Source: Neisseria dentiae (GTDB taxonomy: Bacteria; Pseudomonadota; Gammaproteobacteria; Burkholderiales; Neisseriaceae). Taken from it: 64,000 bases of DNA. Numbering within the stretch: position 1 is the first letter of the stretch; every line of letters begins with the position of its first letter. Location of the stretch: NCBI RefSeq assembly GCF_024580525.1, contig NZ_JANIKQ010000008.1, positions 47,620 through 111,619 of the forward strand, read 5' to 3'. Shown piece by piece: positions 27,206 to 36,658 of the stretch. The notes below the pieces were generated by a model. The model made no database searches, had not been told where the DNA came from, and saw only the letters and a list, made by a program, of their open reading frames with translations. The position numbers and the translations under genes were made by a program.

Positions 27206-28663
27206 ATGTATAAAATCATTCCCATTGTCCACATTCTATCCAAGCTCGGCGTATTGTTTTCGATATTGCTCTTGGTGCCCACGTTCGTATCGTATCTGTT
27301 TCTCGACGATGCCCTGCACGCGTTCGGCTCGACTGCACTGGTTACCATTATCGCTTCGTGCGCCGTCTGGCTGTTAACGCTGCAATACCACCGCGAATTG
27401 CGCGTGCGCGACGGTTTTACGCTGGTGTGTATGCTGTGGGTGGGCTTCGCACTGGTGGCGGCCATGCCGTTTTATCTGTATTTTCCGCACATGAGCTATA
27501 CCGATGCGCTGTTTGAGGCCATGTCGGGCTTAACCACCACCGGCTCCACCGTTATCACCAGCTTGGACACGCTCGCCCCTTCCATCAATTTCTGGCGGCA
27601 TATGCTCAACTGGCTGGGCGGCATGGGGATTATCGTGCTGGCCGTAGCCATTCTGCCCATGCTCGGCGTGGGCGGCACTCAGCTTTTCAAGGCCGAAATC
27701 CCGGGCATCGACAAAGACAGCAAAATGGCGCCGCGCATTTCCCAAGTGGCGAAAAAACTCTGGCTCACCTATGCCTGCGGCACCTGCGTGGTGCTTTTGG
27801 CGCTGCATTTTGCCGGCATGAACTGGTTCGATGCGTTCTGCCACGCCATGTCCACCATTTCGCTGGGCGGATTTTCCACCCACGACGACAGCATTGCGTA
27901 TTTCAATTCGCAAACCATCGAGCTGATCGTGATGGCGGGCACTCTGTTCGGCGCCGTGAATTTTGTTACCCATTTCTCGGCTTTCGGCGCCCGCTCACCC
28001 CGCCGTTATTGGCAGGACGAAGAATTCCGCATCATCGTTTGCGTGCTTTTTGCCAGCATTGCCGCTGTGAGCCTTTATTTGTGGCACAAACAATATTACC
28101 CCTCTTTGGAAGAGGCGCTGCGCTACACAGCCTTCAATTTTATTTCGGTGAGCCTTTCCAGCGGCTTCACCAATACCGACTTCGGCACTTGGCCGTTGAT
28201 TACCACGTTGTGGATGTTTTTTCTCGCCAATATCCTGCCCAGCTCCGGCTCGATGGGCGGCGGCATTAAAAACGTACGCGCTATTATTCTGGCCAAATTC
28301 AGCCTGCGCGAAATGCTGTTGCTGCTGCACCCCAACGCCGTGCGCAACGTTAAGGTAAACGGCCGCACCATCCCCGAACGCACCGCGCTCACGGTGATGG
28401 CTTTTATTTTCGTGTATTTTATGACGGTGGTGCTGTTTACCTTTTTCATGATGATTGCAGGCATGGACTTCATCTCGGCCTTCGGCGCCGTTATCGCCTG
28501 CATCACCAACTCCGGCCCGGGTTTGGGTTCGGTCGGCCCTGCATATAACTATGCGGCCTTAACCGACATTCAAAAATGGCTGTGCACCGCCGTGATGCTG
28601 CTTGGGCGTTTGGAAATTTTCACCGTTTTGATTCTGTTTACCCCGCCTTATTGGAAAAAATAA
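27206..28663 (+). CDS. trkH: Potassium uptake protein TrkH
   Basis: TrkH is the membrane pore of the Trk potassium system and works with cytoplasmic TrkA, which is not in this window. The 485-residue protein has multiple membrane helices and four filter loops; the first contains AMSGLTTTGSTVITSL near residues 108-123, others include AMSTISLGGFSTHDD and SVSLSSGFTNTDFG. I start at ATG 27206 (MYKIIPIVHILSK); the upstream in-frame ATG at 27137 would translate DUS-derived sequence. A hairpin terminator follows directly. Confidence 0.95.
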   Translation: MYKIIPIVHILSKLGVLFSILLLVPTFVSYLFLDDALHAFGSTALVTIIASCAVWLLTLQYHRELRVRDGFTLVCMLWVGFALVAAMPFYLYFPHMSYTDALFEAMSGLTTTGSTVITSLDTLAPSINFWRHMLNWLGGMGIIVLAVAILPMLGVGGTQLFKAEIPGIDKDSKMAPRISQVAKKLWLTYACGTCVVLLALHFAGMNWFDAFCHAMSTISLGGFSTHDDSIAYFNSQTIELIVMAGTLFGAVNFVTHFSAFGARSPRRYWQDEEFRIIVCVLFASIAAVSLYLWHKQYYPSLEEALRYTAFNFISVSLSSGFTNTDFGTWPLITTLWMFFLANILPSSGSMGGGIKNVRAIILAKFSLREMLLLLHPNAVRNVKVNGRTIPERTALTVMAFIFVYFMTVVLFTFFMMIAGMDFISAFGAVIACITNSGPGLGSVGPAYNYAALTDIQKWLCTAVMLLGRLEIFTVLILFTPPYWKK

Positions 28664-28692
28664 AACCGGAAAGATTTCCGGTTTTATTTTTT
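28661..28692 (+). terminator. Rho-independent terminator of trkH
   Basis: AAAACCGGAAA pairs with TTTCCGGTTTT around a short GA loop and is followed by ATTTTTT. It overlaps the trkH stop codon. Confidence 0.9.
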
Positions 28693-28750
28693 CAGACGGC
28701 CACAAGAAATGTTACAAAGGTTTCAGGCCGTCTGAAATACCTGATTGCCT

Positions 28751-28838
28751 TCATACTCGGGCCTGACCCGAATATCTGCTATTTTTTGCATCATTTCTTT
28801 CAAAACAAAAAGATACTCGGATCAGGCCCGCGCATGAC
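28751..28838. repeat. Paired palindromic repeat (CTCGGG family)
   Basis: Two diverged palindromes, TCATACTCGGGCCTGACCCG and the facing ACTCGGATCAGGCCCG, are separated by about 35 bp. It lies between convergent trkH and the methyltransferase gene. Confidence 0.65.
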
Positions 28839-28916
28839 GCTAAGCTTTTAAAATACCGATGGTTTTTGCAAAACCCCGGCCTGAGCGAATGATATAAAAG
28901 TACCCGCCAATCCACG

Positions 28917-30002
28917 CTATGCCTTGCGGCATCTGAAAATACTGTGCCCCAGCCCCAAGCCGTCGAAGGTTTCGGCAACGGTGAGGCCGGCAGAGGCCAC
29001 ACAGCGGGCCATGTCTTCGGAATGGTAGATTTTACTGTTGCCGTTGGCCATAGCCGTGAAATAGAGGCTGGTTTGGGTGAGGCAGTAGGCGGCGGTTTCG
29101 TATTGTTGTCTGTCCCAAAACGGTTCCATGATATAGAGATCGGTATCGGCGCCCATAGAAGCGGCCGCGCGCCTGAGAATGCCGGTCACCTCGGCTTCGG
29201 AGAAGCAGTCGAGAAACTGGCTCATCCAAATCGCATCGAAACCTTGCGGAAACGGCACGTTATCGTCGAGCAGGTTGGCCGGGTGGCCGTGAATGCGCTC
29301 TGCGCCCGGGCGCCCTTTCACGGCTTCGCGCATCAGGCCGAGCTGTTGCGGCAAATCCATAATGGTTACTTCAACGCCCGGATTGTGGGCAAGACACTGC
29401 AAGGCCCAGCGGCCGGTGTTGCCGCCCACATCGAGCAGTTTTTTCACGGGGCGGGAGAAAACAACGTTTAATGCCTGGGGGAAGGAGCTGTCGGAATAAT
29501 AATGGTCGAAAGCCAGCCATTTTTCGCGTGCGCTTTCGGGAAGCTGCGAAAGGCCTTCGTAAATCGTGGGCCAGTTGCCGAACACTTTCAGGCCTTCCGG
29601 CTTGCCGCTTAACAGGGTGGCTTCTAAATCGAACAAGCCCTGATAGCAAATTTCCTGCACGAAATCCATGTTAACGCGCGCCATTTTGTCTTTCAGCAGA
29701 AACCAGCCGGCCTTGCTGATGGTGTAGCGGCCGTTTTGAAACAGCACGGTGCCGATGGAAAGCGAAGATTCGAGCAATACTTGGGCGGCATAACTGCTCA
29801 GGCCGGCGGCTTCGGCTGCTTCGTCTAAGGTGGCGCCTTCGGGGGTGTTGTTGAGGTGCTCGAGGATGCCGGTTTTCACCATCAGCCGCGATACTTGGAA
29901 AACGACGGGGCCGAAAGCGATCTCCTGCGCCAGCCGCTGGGCTGCGCCCGCTGTTAATTGTTCTTGGGTATAACGTTGTGCCAAATCGGGAAATAGGTTC
30001 AT
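28917..30002 (-). CDS. SAM-dependent O-methyltransferase-like protein
   Basis: The 361-residue protein has the plant/fungal type O-methyltransferase architecture: an N-terminal dimerisation/winged-helix domain (MVKTGILEHLNN, ATLDEAAEAAGLSSYAAQVLLESSL) and a Rossmann domain with KKLLDVGGNTGRWALQ near 185-200, VTIMDLPQQLGL and FDAIWMSQFLDCFSE. ATG 30002 gives the conserved N-terminus; 22 extra upstream codons are not convincing. The acceptor substrate is unknown. No biosynthetic partner genes adjoin; a 143-bp MITE lies about 110 bp upstream. Confidence 0.8.
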   Translation of the reverse strand: MNLFPDLAQRYTQEQLTAGAAQRLAQEIAFGPVVFQVSRLMVKTGILEHLNNTPEGATLDEAAEAAGLSSYAAQVLLESSLSIGTVLFQNGRYTISKAGWFLLKDKMARVNMDFVQEICYQGLFDLEATLLSGKPEGLKVFGNWPTIYEGLSQLPESAREKWLAFDHYYSDSSFPQALNVVFSRPVKKLLDVGGNTGRWALQCLAHNPGVEVTIMDLPQQLGLMREAVKGRPGAERIHGHPANLLDDNVPFPQGFDAIWMSQFLDCFSEAEVTGILRRAAASMGADTDLYIMEPFWDRQQYETAAYCLTQTSLYFTAMANGNSKIYHSEDMARCVASAGLTVAETFDGLGLGHSIFRCRKA

Positions 30003-30110
30003 GGTGTTTCGGAATTGACGTTTGAAATAGGGGTGGATGTTAAACGATGTACCGCCCATCGTCATCATTTATCCGGTATGCGGGCGGCACGCTATGGATG
30101 TTTGCAGGCC

Positions 30111-30252
30111 GAGACCTTTGCAAAACCCTCAGATGTGGATGCAGTTCAAGACGTAGCAGCGCAGCGAGCGCAGACATATCAAGCAGATAGGCAAGCGAGC
30201 GAGCAGCGCACAACGCAGAAATGCACCGCAGATGGGGTTTTGCAAAGGTCTC
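30111..30252. mobile_element. 142-bp MITE, copy 2
   Basis: It carries the same terminal inverted repeats (GAGACCTTTGCAAAACC / GGTTTTGCAAAGGTCTC) and the same interior as 11971-12113, with scattered substitutions. It lies between the methyltransferase gene and the 3' end of ltgA, both minus strand. Confidence 0.8.
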
Positions 30253-30338
30253 AGGCCGTCTGAAACAATAAACCTTATCGTGCCTGCGTTCAGACGGCCA
30301 AACAGGGCGGCAGCATCCGCCCTGTTGGCACTTCCTGA

Positions 30339-32174
30339 TTAATAGCGACCCGGCACCACGCCCATGCGCTGTTTCAGCGAGGTTTGCGGTTCGTTGAACA
30401 GGCTGGCGTAGAAAGTGGCGTTGGTCATCACTTTTTTCACGTAGTCGCGGGTTTCGGTGAAGGGGATGGTTTCGGCATAAATCGCGCCTTCCAGCGGTGC
30501 GGATGCCTGCCAGTTGCGGGCGCGGTTGGGGCCGGCGTTGTAACCGGCGGTAGCCATCACTTCGTTGTTTTGCAGGCGGCGTTTGGCATCGGCCATATAC
30601 CAAGTGCCCATGCGGATGTTGCCGTCCATGGTGTAAAGCTCGCTGCTGCTCATGCCGATTTTGGCGGCGATTTCGCGGGCGGTGGCGGGCATCACCTGCA
30701 TCAGCCCTTGCGCGCCCACACTGGATTGCGCGCCCAGCATAAAGCGGCTTTCCTGGCGGATAAGGCCGTACACCCATGCGGGGTCGATGCCCGCCTGATT
30801 GGCGTAGCGCACGGTGGTGTCTTTAAACGGCGAAATATAGCGCAGGTTGTAGTTGAGCTTGGTGTTGGTGCGCTCGGCGCTGTTGATGGCCATTTCGTAA
30901 AACTGGTTGTCGTATGCCAGTTGTGCGGCGGTCAGCAGCAAGTCTTCGTCGGCACCGCGGGTGGCGTAACGCCATTCTGCCTGCGACTGGCGGCGCATTT
31001 TCCAATCGCCGCTGCTTTGGCTGGCTTTAAACAGGGTGAGGGCGCGGTCGATGGCGCCGTCTTTCGCCAAATGTTTGACGTCGCTTTTCGAGGCTTCGCC
31101 CACGTTGTTGCGGGTGCTGACGCGGCGGCCCAGTTCTTCGCCCGCCATCACGGCGTAGAAGTTGCGGCCGCTGGCGGCGGCTTTTTCATACAAAGGCTCT
31201 GCCTGGCCGCGGTTGCCTTGTGCGGCGTAGCTGCGGGCGAGCCAGTATTGCCAAGCCGGGTCGTTTTGCAGTTTGGCGGGCATGGCGGTGATGATGTCGG
31301 CCAAATCGTTCCAGCGTTGCAGGCGCAGAGCGGCGCGGGCGTACCATTCGAACTGTTCGTTGCTCAACTGGCTGCGGTCGGCACGGCTGAAATAGCTCAA
31401 CGCGGTGGCCATGTTTTGGCTTTGCGCCTGCATATGGCCGAGCACACCCCAGGCAAAGCCGATTTGTTCGCGGCTCAGGCTGCCCTGCATGCTTTCGAGT
31501 GTGTAGGCGGATGCGGTGCTTTTTTTGGCGGTGTTGCCGATTACGCTGATCAGGCTGTATTCCTGCGCGCCTTGGCCGCCGCCTTCAAACGGGCTGCCGA
31601 GTGCGGCGGCCAGGTTGCGGGCGTCGGTTAACTGGTTGTTGCTGATCAAACCGCGCACGCGCCGCCATGCGTCTTTCTGGTTCAGACGGCCCGAAGCGGC
31701 GGCGGCTTCAATCAGACGGTTGCAGCCTTGCGGCAGGCGGTTGATTTCTTTAACCAATTCGGCAGCCAACGCGGTGTGGTTGCCGCTGTTCAATTCTGCA
31801 TAGCATTGCACTTCTTGTGCGCGGCCGGCTTGGGCAAGTTTGGCGTATTGCTGGTTGAACTGCGCCCATTGGCTGCGCTTGCCCAAGCTTTTGAGCCATT
31901 CGTTGCGCACGTCTTCGGCCATGGCGCTTTCGCCGGCCTGATTGAGGAATTGGGCGGGCAGGATGTCGTCGTCTTGTTTGGCGGCGGTCAGCGCACTTTG
32001 GTAAAGGCTGTAATCGGCCAGCACTTTGGCGGGCGGCTCGGCGGCGCGGACGGAGGGGCGCGGCGCATCGCTGCGTTTGACCGGCTCGACCGGTTGTTCG
32101 TGTGATGAGCAGGCGGCCAGTATGGCGGCGGCAAGGGCGCTAAGTGCGAATGTGAGCGTGCGTTGCAAGGTCAT
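30339..32174 (-). CDS. ltgA: Lytic transglycosylase LtgA (Slt family lipoprotein)
   Basis: LtgA cleaves peptidoglycan glycan strands to 1,6-anhydro products in the periplasm. The 611-residue protein has a lipoprotein signal ending LAAAILAAC (Cys about 22), a long superhelical U/L domain of alpha repeats, and a C-terminal GEWL-fold domain with the catalytic Glu in GLIRQESRF near 474-482, GAQGLMQVMPATA and AGYNAGPNRARNW. Sequence closely parallels meningococcal/gonococcal LtgA. The start ATG 32174 is supported by the signal peptide. It is transcribed away from the lactate locus. Confidence 0.95.
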   Translation of the reverse strand: MTLQRTLTFALSALAAAILAACSSHEQPVEPVKRSDAPRPSVRAAEPPAKVLADYSLYQSALTAAKQDDDILPAQFLNQAGESAMAEDVRNEWLKSLGKRSQWAQFNQQYAKLAQAGRAQEVQCYAELNSGNHTALAAELVKEINRLPQGCNRLIEAAAASGRLNQKDAWRRVRGLISNNQLTDARNLAAALGSPFEGGGQGAQEYSLISVIGNTAKKSTASAYTLESMQGSLSREQIGFAWGVLGHMQAQSQNMATALSYFSRADRSQLSNEQFEWYARAALRLQRWNDLADIITAMPAKLQNDPAWQYWLARSYAAQGNRGQAEPLYEKAAASGRNFYAVMAGEELGRRVSTRNNVGEASKSDVKHLAKDGAIDRALTLFKASQSSGDWKMRRQSQAEWRYATRGADEDLLLTAAQLAYDNQFYEMAINSAERTNTKLNYNLRYISPFKDTTVRYANQAGIDPAWVYGLIRQESRFMLGAQSSVGAQGLMQVMPATAREIAAKIGMSSSELYTMDGNIRMGTWYMADAKRRLQNNEVMATAGYNAGPNRARNWQASAPLEGAIYAETIPFTETRDYVKKVMTNATFYASLFNEPQTSLKQRMGVVPGRY

Positions 32175-32446
32175 GGTTCGGCCTTTCGTCGGTATTCTTT
32201 TAGAAAATAGAGAGGGTTGATTTTAAATGATTCGGGCGCGGGTTTGAAATCCGGCGGCGATATTTACATTTCATGCGGTTTCAGCGGAAAGGTTCGTTAG
32301 CCGGCACAAAAGGCTTTCAGACGGCCTGAATCGTGCACAGGCCGTCTGAAAAAGGAGCGGTGCAAAGCACATTTCGCCATTTTGCCTGCCGCACAAACCG
32401 GTTGCCGACAAATGTTCGATAAATGTTGATGGATACGGGCTGCCGG

Positions 32447-33235
32447 TTATTTGAACCTGGGTTTGAGTTTGTCGCTGGCGGCCAGTGCGTTCGACACGGC
32501 TTCGCGGCTTTGCTGTTCGCGCTGCCGTATCAGGCAGTTTTGCACATAATCCAAATGGCGGTAGGCGGCCTGTGCGGCGGCGGCGGCATCCTGCTGTGCG
32601 ATGGCGGTAAAAATGGCTTCGTGCTGCGCCATCAGTTGCGCATACACATCGGGCACGCCGAACATATTGCCCAGATTGCGTTTGGTTTGGCCGGTGAGCA
32701 GGCGCAACAGGCCGTCTGAAAGGCGGGTGAACAGAATATTGTGTGCGGCTTCGGCCACGGCTTGGTGAAAAGCCACATCGGCGGCGGATTGCTGGTCGAG
32801 GTTGTTTTGGCTGTAGGCTTCGCGCAGCTTGGCCAGCCAGTTTTCCATACGCGCCAAGTCGGCCTCGGTGCGGCGCTGGGCGGCCAGCGCGGCCAGCATG
32901 CCTTCGATGCCGCGGCGGAAATCCAGCACTTCGCTTTCCATGCCTTCGTGCGCGTCGATTAAATCTTCCCAGCCGTAATGGAACGTTTCTTCAACATTGC
33001 CCGAAACATAATGCCCGTCGCCCTGCCGCGCGTGCAGCAGGCCGCGGGTGGCCAATATGTGCAGCGCGGCGCGCAGCGATTGGCGCGACACGCCGAACTC
33101 TTCGGCCAAGCGGCGCTCGGGCGGCAGTTTGCAGCCAATCGGATACACGTTTTGTAAAATCCGCTCTTCCAACACAGAAGCAATCTGCATACCGATGGCG
33201 GGCGATTTGATGGCGGCGGCAGTTTTGTTCGGCAT
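32447..33235 (-). CDS. FadR-type GntR regulator, LldR/GdhR-like
   Basis: The 262-residue regulator has an N-terminal winged helix-turn-helix (RRLAEEFGVSRQSLRAALHI, ~43-62) and an all-helical FCD effector domain with metal/ligand His positions (FHQAV, MAQHEAIFTAI). It is divergent from lutA, and a PdhR/LldR-type operator lies in the shared region, so control of lactate genes by lactate or a related acid is likely. In gonococcus the related GdhR regulates lactate permease; I cannot say whether this is that orthologue. It could also respond to pyruvate, as PdhR does. Confidence 0.88.
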   Translation of the reverse strand: MPNKTAAAIKSPAIGMQIASVLEERILQNVYPIGCKLPPERRLAEEFGVSRQSLRAALHILATRGLLHARQGDGHYVSGNVEETFHYGWEDLIDAHEGMESEVLDFRRGIEGMLAALAAQRRTEADLARMENWLAKLREAYSQNNLDQQSAADVAFHQAVAEAAHNILFTRLSDGLLRLLTGQTKRNLGNMFGVPDVYAQLMAQHEAIFTAIAQQDAAAAAQAAYRHLDYVQNCLIRQREQQSREAVSNALAASDKLKPRFK

Positions 33236-33444
33236 AATTCATACCTTAATTAATTTTTCTTCACCCCGCGCCTGCAACGGCGGCCAGCCAAAGGCCTTCG
33301 GGGTTCGTCAAACTATTTATTTATTATTGAATATTCAGGTGCGCGGAAAGAGTTGCCGGTGCGCGTGGTGATTGTACCGTAAACTTTTCGGCGTTCGCCT
33401 AAAAAATTATCAACCGAGCGCCCGATTTATTTTTTATCCGGCAC

Positions 33445-33473
33445 TTGACCGGTTACACGGCATTACGTAAAGT
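33445..33473 (+). promoter_or_regulatory. Candidate promoter of lutACB
   Basis: TTGACC (33445-33450) and TAAAGT (33468-33473) are separated by 17 bp; matches are 5/6 and 4/6. A start near 33480 would place the operator immediately downstream. Confidence 0.55.
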
Positions 33474-33489
33474 AAGGCCAGTTTAACAA

Positions 33490-33506
33490 AATTGGTCAGA
33501 CCAATA
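33490..33506. promoter_or_regulatory. LldR/PdhR-type operator before lutA
   Basis: AATTGGTCAGACCAATA is a near-perfect palindrome (AATTGGT N3 ACCAATA) fitting the known PdhR/LldR box AATTGGTnnnACCAATT. It ends eight bases before the lutA ATG, in the position where a ribosome site is expected, and follows the candidate promoter, so binding should block transcription. Confidence 0.8.
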
Positions 33507-33514
33507 AACCAATA

Positions 33515-34288
33515 ATGAACCAAACCAACCATACCCCCGTTTACGGCAGCAAGCCTGCCGATGTTTATTTTTTCGGCACCTGCCTGTTGGATATTTTCAT
33601 GCCCGAAGCCGGCATGGATGCGATAACGCTGCTCGAGCAGCAAGGCGTGCGCGTGCATTTTCCGATGGCACAGAGCTGCTGCGGCCAGCCGGCGTTTTCG
33701 TCCGGCCACCCGAAAGAGTCGTTTGAAGTGGCCAAGGCGCAGCTGGATTTGTTCCCCAACCCGTGGCCGGTGGTGGTGCCGTCCGGCTCGTGCGGCGGCA
33801 TGATGAAACACCAATGGCCGCTGATGTTTAAAGGCAGCGTTTACGAACGCCTGGCCAACGACGTGGCCGGCCGCGTGGTGGAGTTCACCCATTTTCTGCT
33901 GGCCATCGGCTACGAGCCGCAAGACAAGGGCGAAGCCGTCAAAGTGGCGGTGCACACTTCTTGCGCCGCCCGCCGCGAAATGGGCGTGCATCTTTCGGGC
34001 TGGGCGCTGGTGGACAAACTGGCCAATGTGGAGCGCGTGGTGCATGACCACGAAAGCGAATGCTGCGGTTTCGGCGGCACGTTTTCGGTGAAACACCCCG
34101 ATATTTCCGGCGCGATGGTCAGCGACAAAGTGGCCGCCCTCAAAGACACGCAGGCCGTGGAAATCATCAGCGCCGATGCGGGCTGCATGCTCAACATCGG
34201 CGGCAAAATCGCCAAAGACGAACCCAATATGCCCAAACCCAAACACATCGCCACGTTCTTGTTGGAGCGCACGGGAGGCAAAGCATGA
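33515..34288 (+). CDS. lutA: L-lactate utilisation Fe-S protein LutA
   Basis: LutA is part of the LutABC L-lactate dehydrogenase complex feeding electrons to the respiratory chain. The 257-residue protein has the two CCG domains of the family: SCCGQPAFSSGH near residue 52 and ESECCGFGGTFSVKHP near 181, which bind iron-sulphur. ATG 33515 gives DVYFFGTCLLDIF close to the usual N-terminus, but no Shine-Dalgarno is visible; the operator occupies that space. The stop overlaps the lutC start (ATGA). Confidence 0.93.
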   Translation: MNQTNHTPVYGSKPADVYFFGTCLLDIFMPEAGMDAITLLEQQGVRVHFPMAQSCCGQPAFSSGHPKESFEVAKAQLDLFPNPWPVVVPSGSCGGMMKHQWPLMFKGSVYERLANDVAGRVVEFTHFLLAIGYEPQDKGEAVKVAVHTSCAARREMGVHLSGWALVDKLANVERVVHDHESECCGFGGTFSVKHPDISGAMVSDKVAALKDTQAVEIISADAGCMLNIGGKIAKDEPNMPKPKHIATFLLERTGGKA

Positions 34289-34977
34289 GCGCACGCGAAA
34301 ACATTCTGGCCAAACTGCGCCGTGCGGCCGCCGCGCCGATGAAAGAGCCTGAAACTGCGGCTTATTATCAGGAAATGACGCCGCAGTGGGAAAGCGAGGC
34401 AGGCCGTCTGAAACATTGGGCGAAAGCCATGCGGGCGGTGAAAACCGAAATCCATTGGGTGCGCGCCGACAACTGGGCGCAGATGCTGGTGAAGGTGGCG
34501 CAGGAAAAAGGCTTGCGCAACATTCTGCTGCCCCTGCAAACCGAACACGGCCGCTTGGCCGCCACTGCCGCAGAAGCGGCCGGCATCGAAGTAAAAGCCT
34601 TCGAGCGGCCGATCGAAGACTGGAAAGACGAATTTTTCGCCGACATCGATGCCGGTTTCACCGATGTGCATTGCGGCATCGCCCACACCGGCACGCTGGT
34701 GCTGTGGCCGTCTGAAAGCCAGCCGCGCAGCCAGAGTTTGGTGCCGCCCGTGCATATCTGCCTGTTTGATGCGGCCAAAATGTATAACGATTTTTACAGC
34801 GCCATGCAGGGCGAAAACATGGCCGCCGGCATGCCCACCAATGTGGTGCTGGTGTCCGGCCCGTCGAAAACCGCCGATATCCAGCTCACGCTGGCCTACG
34901 GCGCGCACGGCCCGCGCGATATGGTGGTGCTGGCCGTGCTGCCCGACCATATAGCCGAAGCGGATTTGGCCGACTGA
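34285..34977 (+). CDS. lutC: L-lactate utilisation protein LutC
   Basis: The 230-residue protein is of the LutC/YkgG (DUF162) family, the third component of the Lut complex. Typical elements are FTDVHCGIAHTGTLVLWPSES (split here at ~127-147), LVPPVHICL and MVVLAVLPDHIAE. Its ATG overlaps the lutA stop by four bases, implying coupled translation, and GGGAGG lies just upstream. Order A-C-B is that of neisserial lutACB. Confidence 0.93.
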   Translation: MSARENILAKLRRAAAAPMKEPETAAYYQEMTPQWESEAGRLKHWAKAMRAVKTEIHWVRADNWAQMLVKVAQEKGLRNILLPLQTEHGRLAATAAEAAGIEVKAFERPIEDWKDEFFADIDAGFTDVHCGIAHTGTLVLWPSESQPRSQSLVPPVHICLFDAAKMYNDFYSAMQGENMAAGMPTNVVLVSGPSKTADIQLTLAYGAHGPRDMVVLAVLPDHIAEADLAD

Positions 34978-35062
34978 AACGGCCTTCCCCACAAACCACA
35001 CGATATTTTTCAGACGGCCTCAATTGCAAAACAGGCCGTCTGAAACAAACAAAAGAACGCAT

Positions 35063-36505
35063 ATGAACACGCAAACGATTCATTTCCACCCCAAGCCGGA
35101 AACCTTCAAGCAAAACGCCGTCGGCGCGCTGGCCGACGCCCCGCTGCGCAAAAGCCTGCGCACCGCGATGGATATGCTGATGACCCGCCGCAAAGGCGTG
35201 TTGTCCGACGAGCACGAATTGCAGGCGCTGCGCACCCTGTGCGAACACATCCGCCAACGCTCGCTCGCCCGCCTGCCCGAACTCTTGGAAGAATTGGAAA
35301 CCAACCTGACCCGCCTGGGCGTGAAAGTGCATTGGGCGGAAACCCCCGACGAAGCCTGCCGCATCATCCACGGCATCATGGCCGAAAAAAACGGCCGCCT
35401 GATGGTTAAGGGCAAGTCGATGGTGAGCGAAGAAATCGAGCTGAACCACTACCTCGAAGACAAAGGCATCAGCGCAATCGAAAGCGATTTGGGCGAATAC
35501 ATCGTGCAGATGGCCGGCGAAAAGCCCACCCACATCGTGATGCCCGCCATCCACAAAACCAAAGAGCAGGTGAGCGAGCTTTTTCACAACCACCTCAACA
35601 CCGCCCCCACCGACGACGTAGACGAACTCACCGGCATCGCCCGCCGCGCCCTGCGCGATATTTACCGCACGGCCGACGTCGGCCTCTCCGGCGTGAATTT
35701 CGCCGTGGCCGAAACCGGCACGCTGTGCTTGGTGGAAAACGAAGGCAACGGCCGTTTGACCACCACCGTGCCGCCCGTGCACATCGCCATCACCGGCATC
35801 GAAAAAGTGGTGGCGAAACTGTCGGACATTCCGCCGCTCTACAGCCTGCTGCCGCGCAGCGCCATCGGCCAGCCGATTACCACCTATTTCAACATGATCA
35901 CCGGCCCGCGCAGAAGCGCCGAACTCGACGGCCCGCAGGAAATGCACCTGGTGCTGCTCGACAACGGCCGCAGCCAAGCCTATGCCGATGCACAAATGCG
36001 CCAAACCCTGCAATGTATCCGCTGCGGCGCGTGCATGAACCACTGCCCGGTTTACACCCGCATCGGCGGCGCGGCCTACGGCACCACTTATCCCGGCCCC
36101 ATCGGCGAAATCATCTCGCCGCACCTGATGGGTTTGGAGTCCACCAAAGACCTGCCCACCGCTTCTTCGTTGTGCGGCGCGTGCGCCGAAGTCTGCCCCG
36201 TGCGGATTCCGATTCCCGACCTCTTAATCCGCCTGCGCGAAGAGGCGCAGCGTTCGCCCGACGAAAAAGTGGCGCACCCGATCCGCGGGCAAGGCGCATC
36301 GCACAATCTGAGCGAACAGTTGGCTTGGCGCACCTTCAACGGCATTTTCAGCGGCAACAAAGCCTACCGCGCTTTCGGCTGGGCGGCAACGAAATTCCGC
36401 TCGCTCGCTCCGGCCAAACAATTGGGCTGGACGCAGAACCGCGTGCCCTTGAAACCCGCCGCCAAAACACTGCACCAATTAGTTGCCGAGAAACTCGGCA
36501 GATAA
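35063..36505 (+). CDS. lutB: L-lactate utilisation Fe-S protein LutB
   Basis: The 480-residue protein joins a LutC-like domain (MAETGTL-type segment, here FAVAETGTLCLVENEGNG near 212-229) to a ferredoxin domain with two cysteine sets, CIRCGACMNHCP near 317-328 and CGACAEVCPVRIP near 370-382, followed by the C-terminal DUF3390-like tail. I start at ATG 35063 rather than 35024, whose extra residues come from a DUS. It lies 85 bp after lutC with two DUS copies in the gap, and precedes lldP. Confidence 0.94.
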   Translation: MNTQTIHFHPKPETFKQNAVGALADAPLRKSLRTAMDMLMTRRKGVLSDEHELQALRTLCEHIRQRSLARLPELLEELETNLTRLGVKVHWAETPDEACRIIHGIMAEKNGRLMVKGKSMVSEEIELNHYLEDKGISAIESDLGEYIVQMAGEKPTHIVMPAIHKTKEQVSELFHNHLNTAPTDDVDELTGIARRALRDIYRTADVGLSGVNFAVAETGTLCLVENEGNGRLTTTVPPVHIAITGIEKVVAKLSDIPPLYSLLPRSAIGQPITTYFNMITGPRRSAELDGPQEMHLVLLDNGRSQAYADAQMRQTLQCIRCGACMNHCPVYTRIGGAAYGTTYPGPIGEIISPHLMGLESTKDLPTASSLCGACAEVCPVRIPIPDLLIRLREEAQRSPDEKVAHPIRGQGASHNLSEQLAWRTFNGIFSGNKAYRAFGWAATKFRSLAPAKQLGWTQNRVPLKPAAKTLHQLVAEKLGR

Positions 36506-36658
36506 ATTTTCAGACGGCCTTATACCGCTAACAGGCAGGCCGTCTGAAAAAATATCCCGCAAAGCCGAAGGCTTTTCGGGCAGCACACCGCACAACTGTC
36601 TTCCATCCATTCAGGCAGTATGAGGTATAACAACATCTGTGATTTCGGAGATTGATAA

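Noticed and set aside
30384..31631. 415-codon frame antisense to ltgA
   Set aside because: Shadow of ltgA with no start signals and a low-complexity peptide.
34886..36124. 412-codon frame antisense to lutB
   Set aside because: Shadow of lutB; runs through the lutC-lutB gap by chance.
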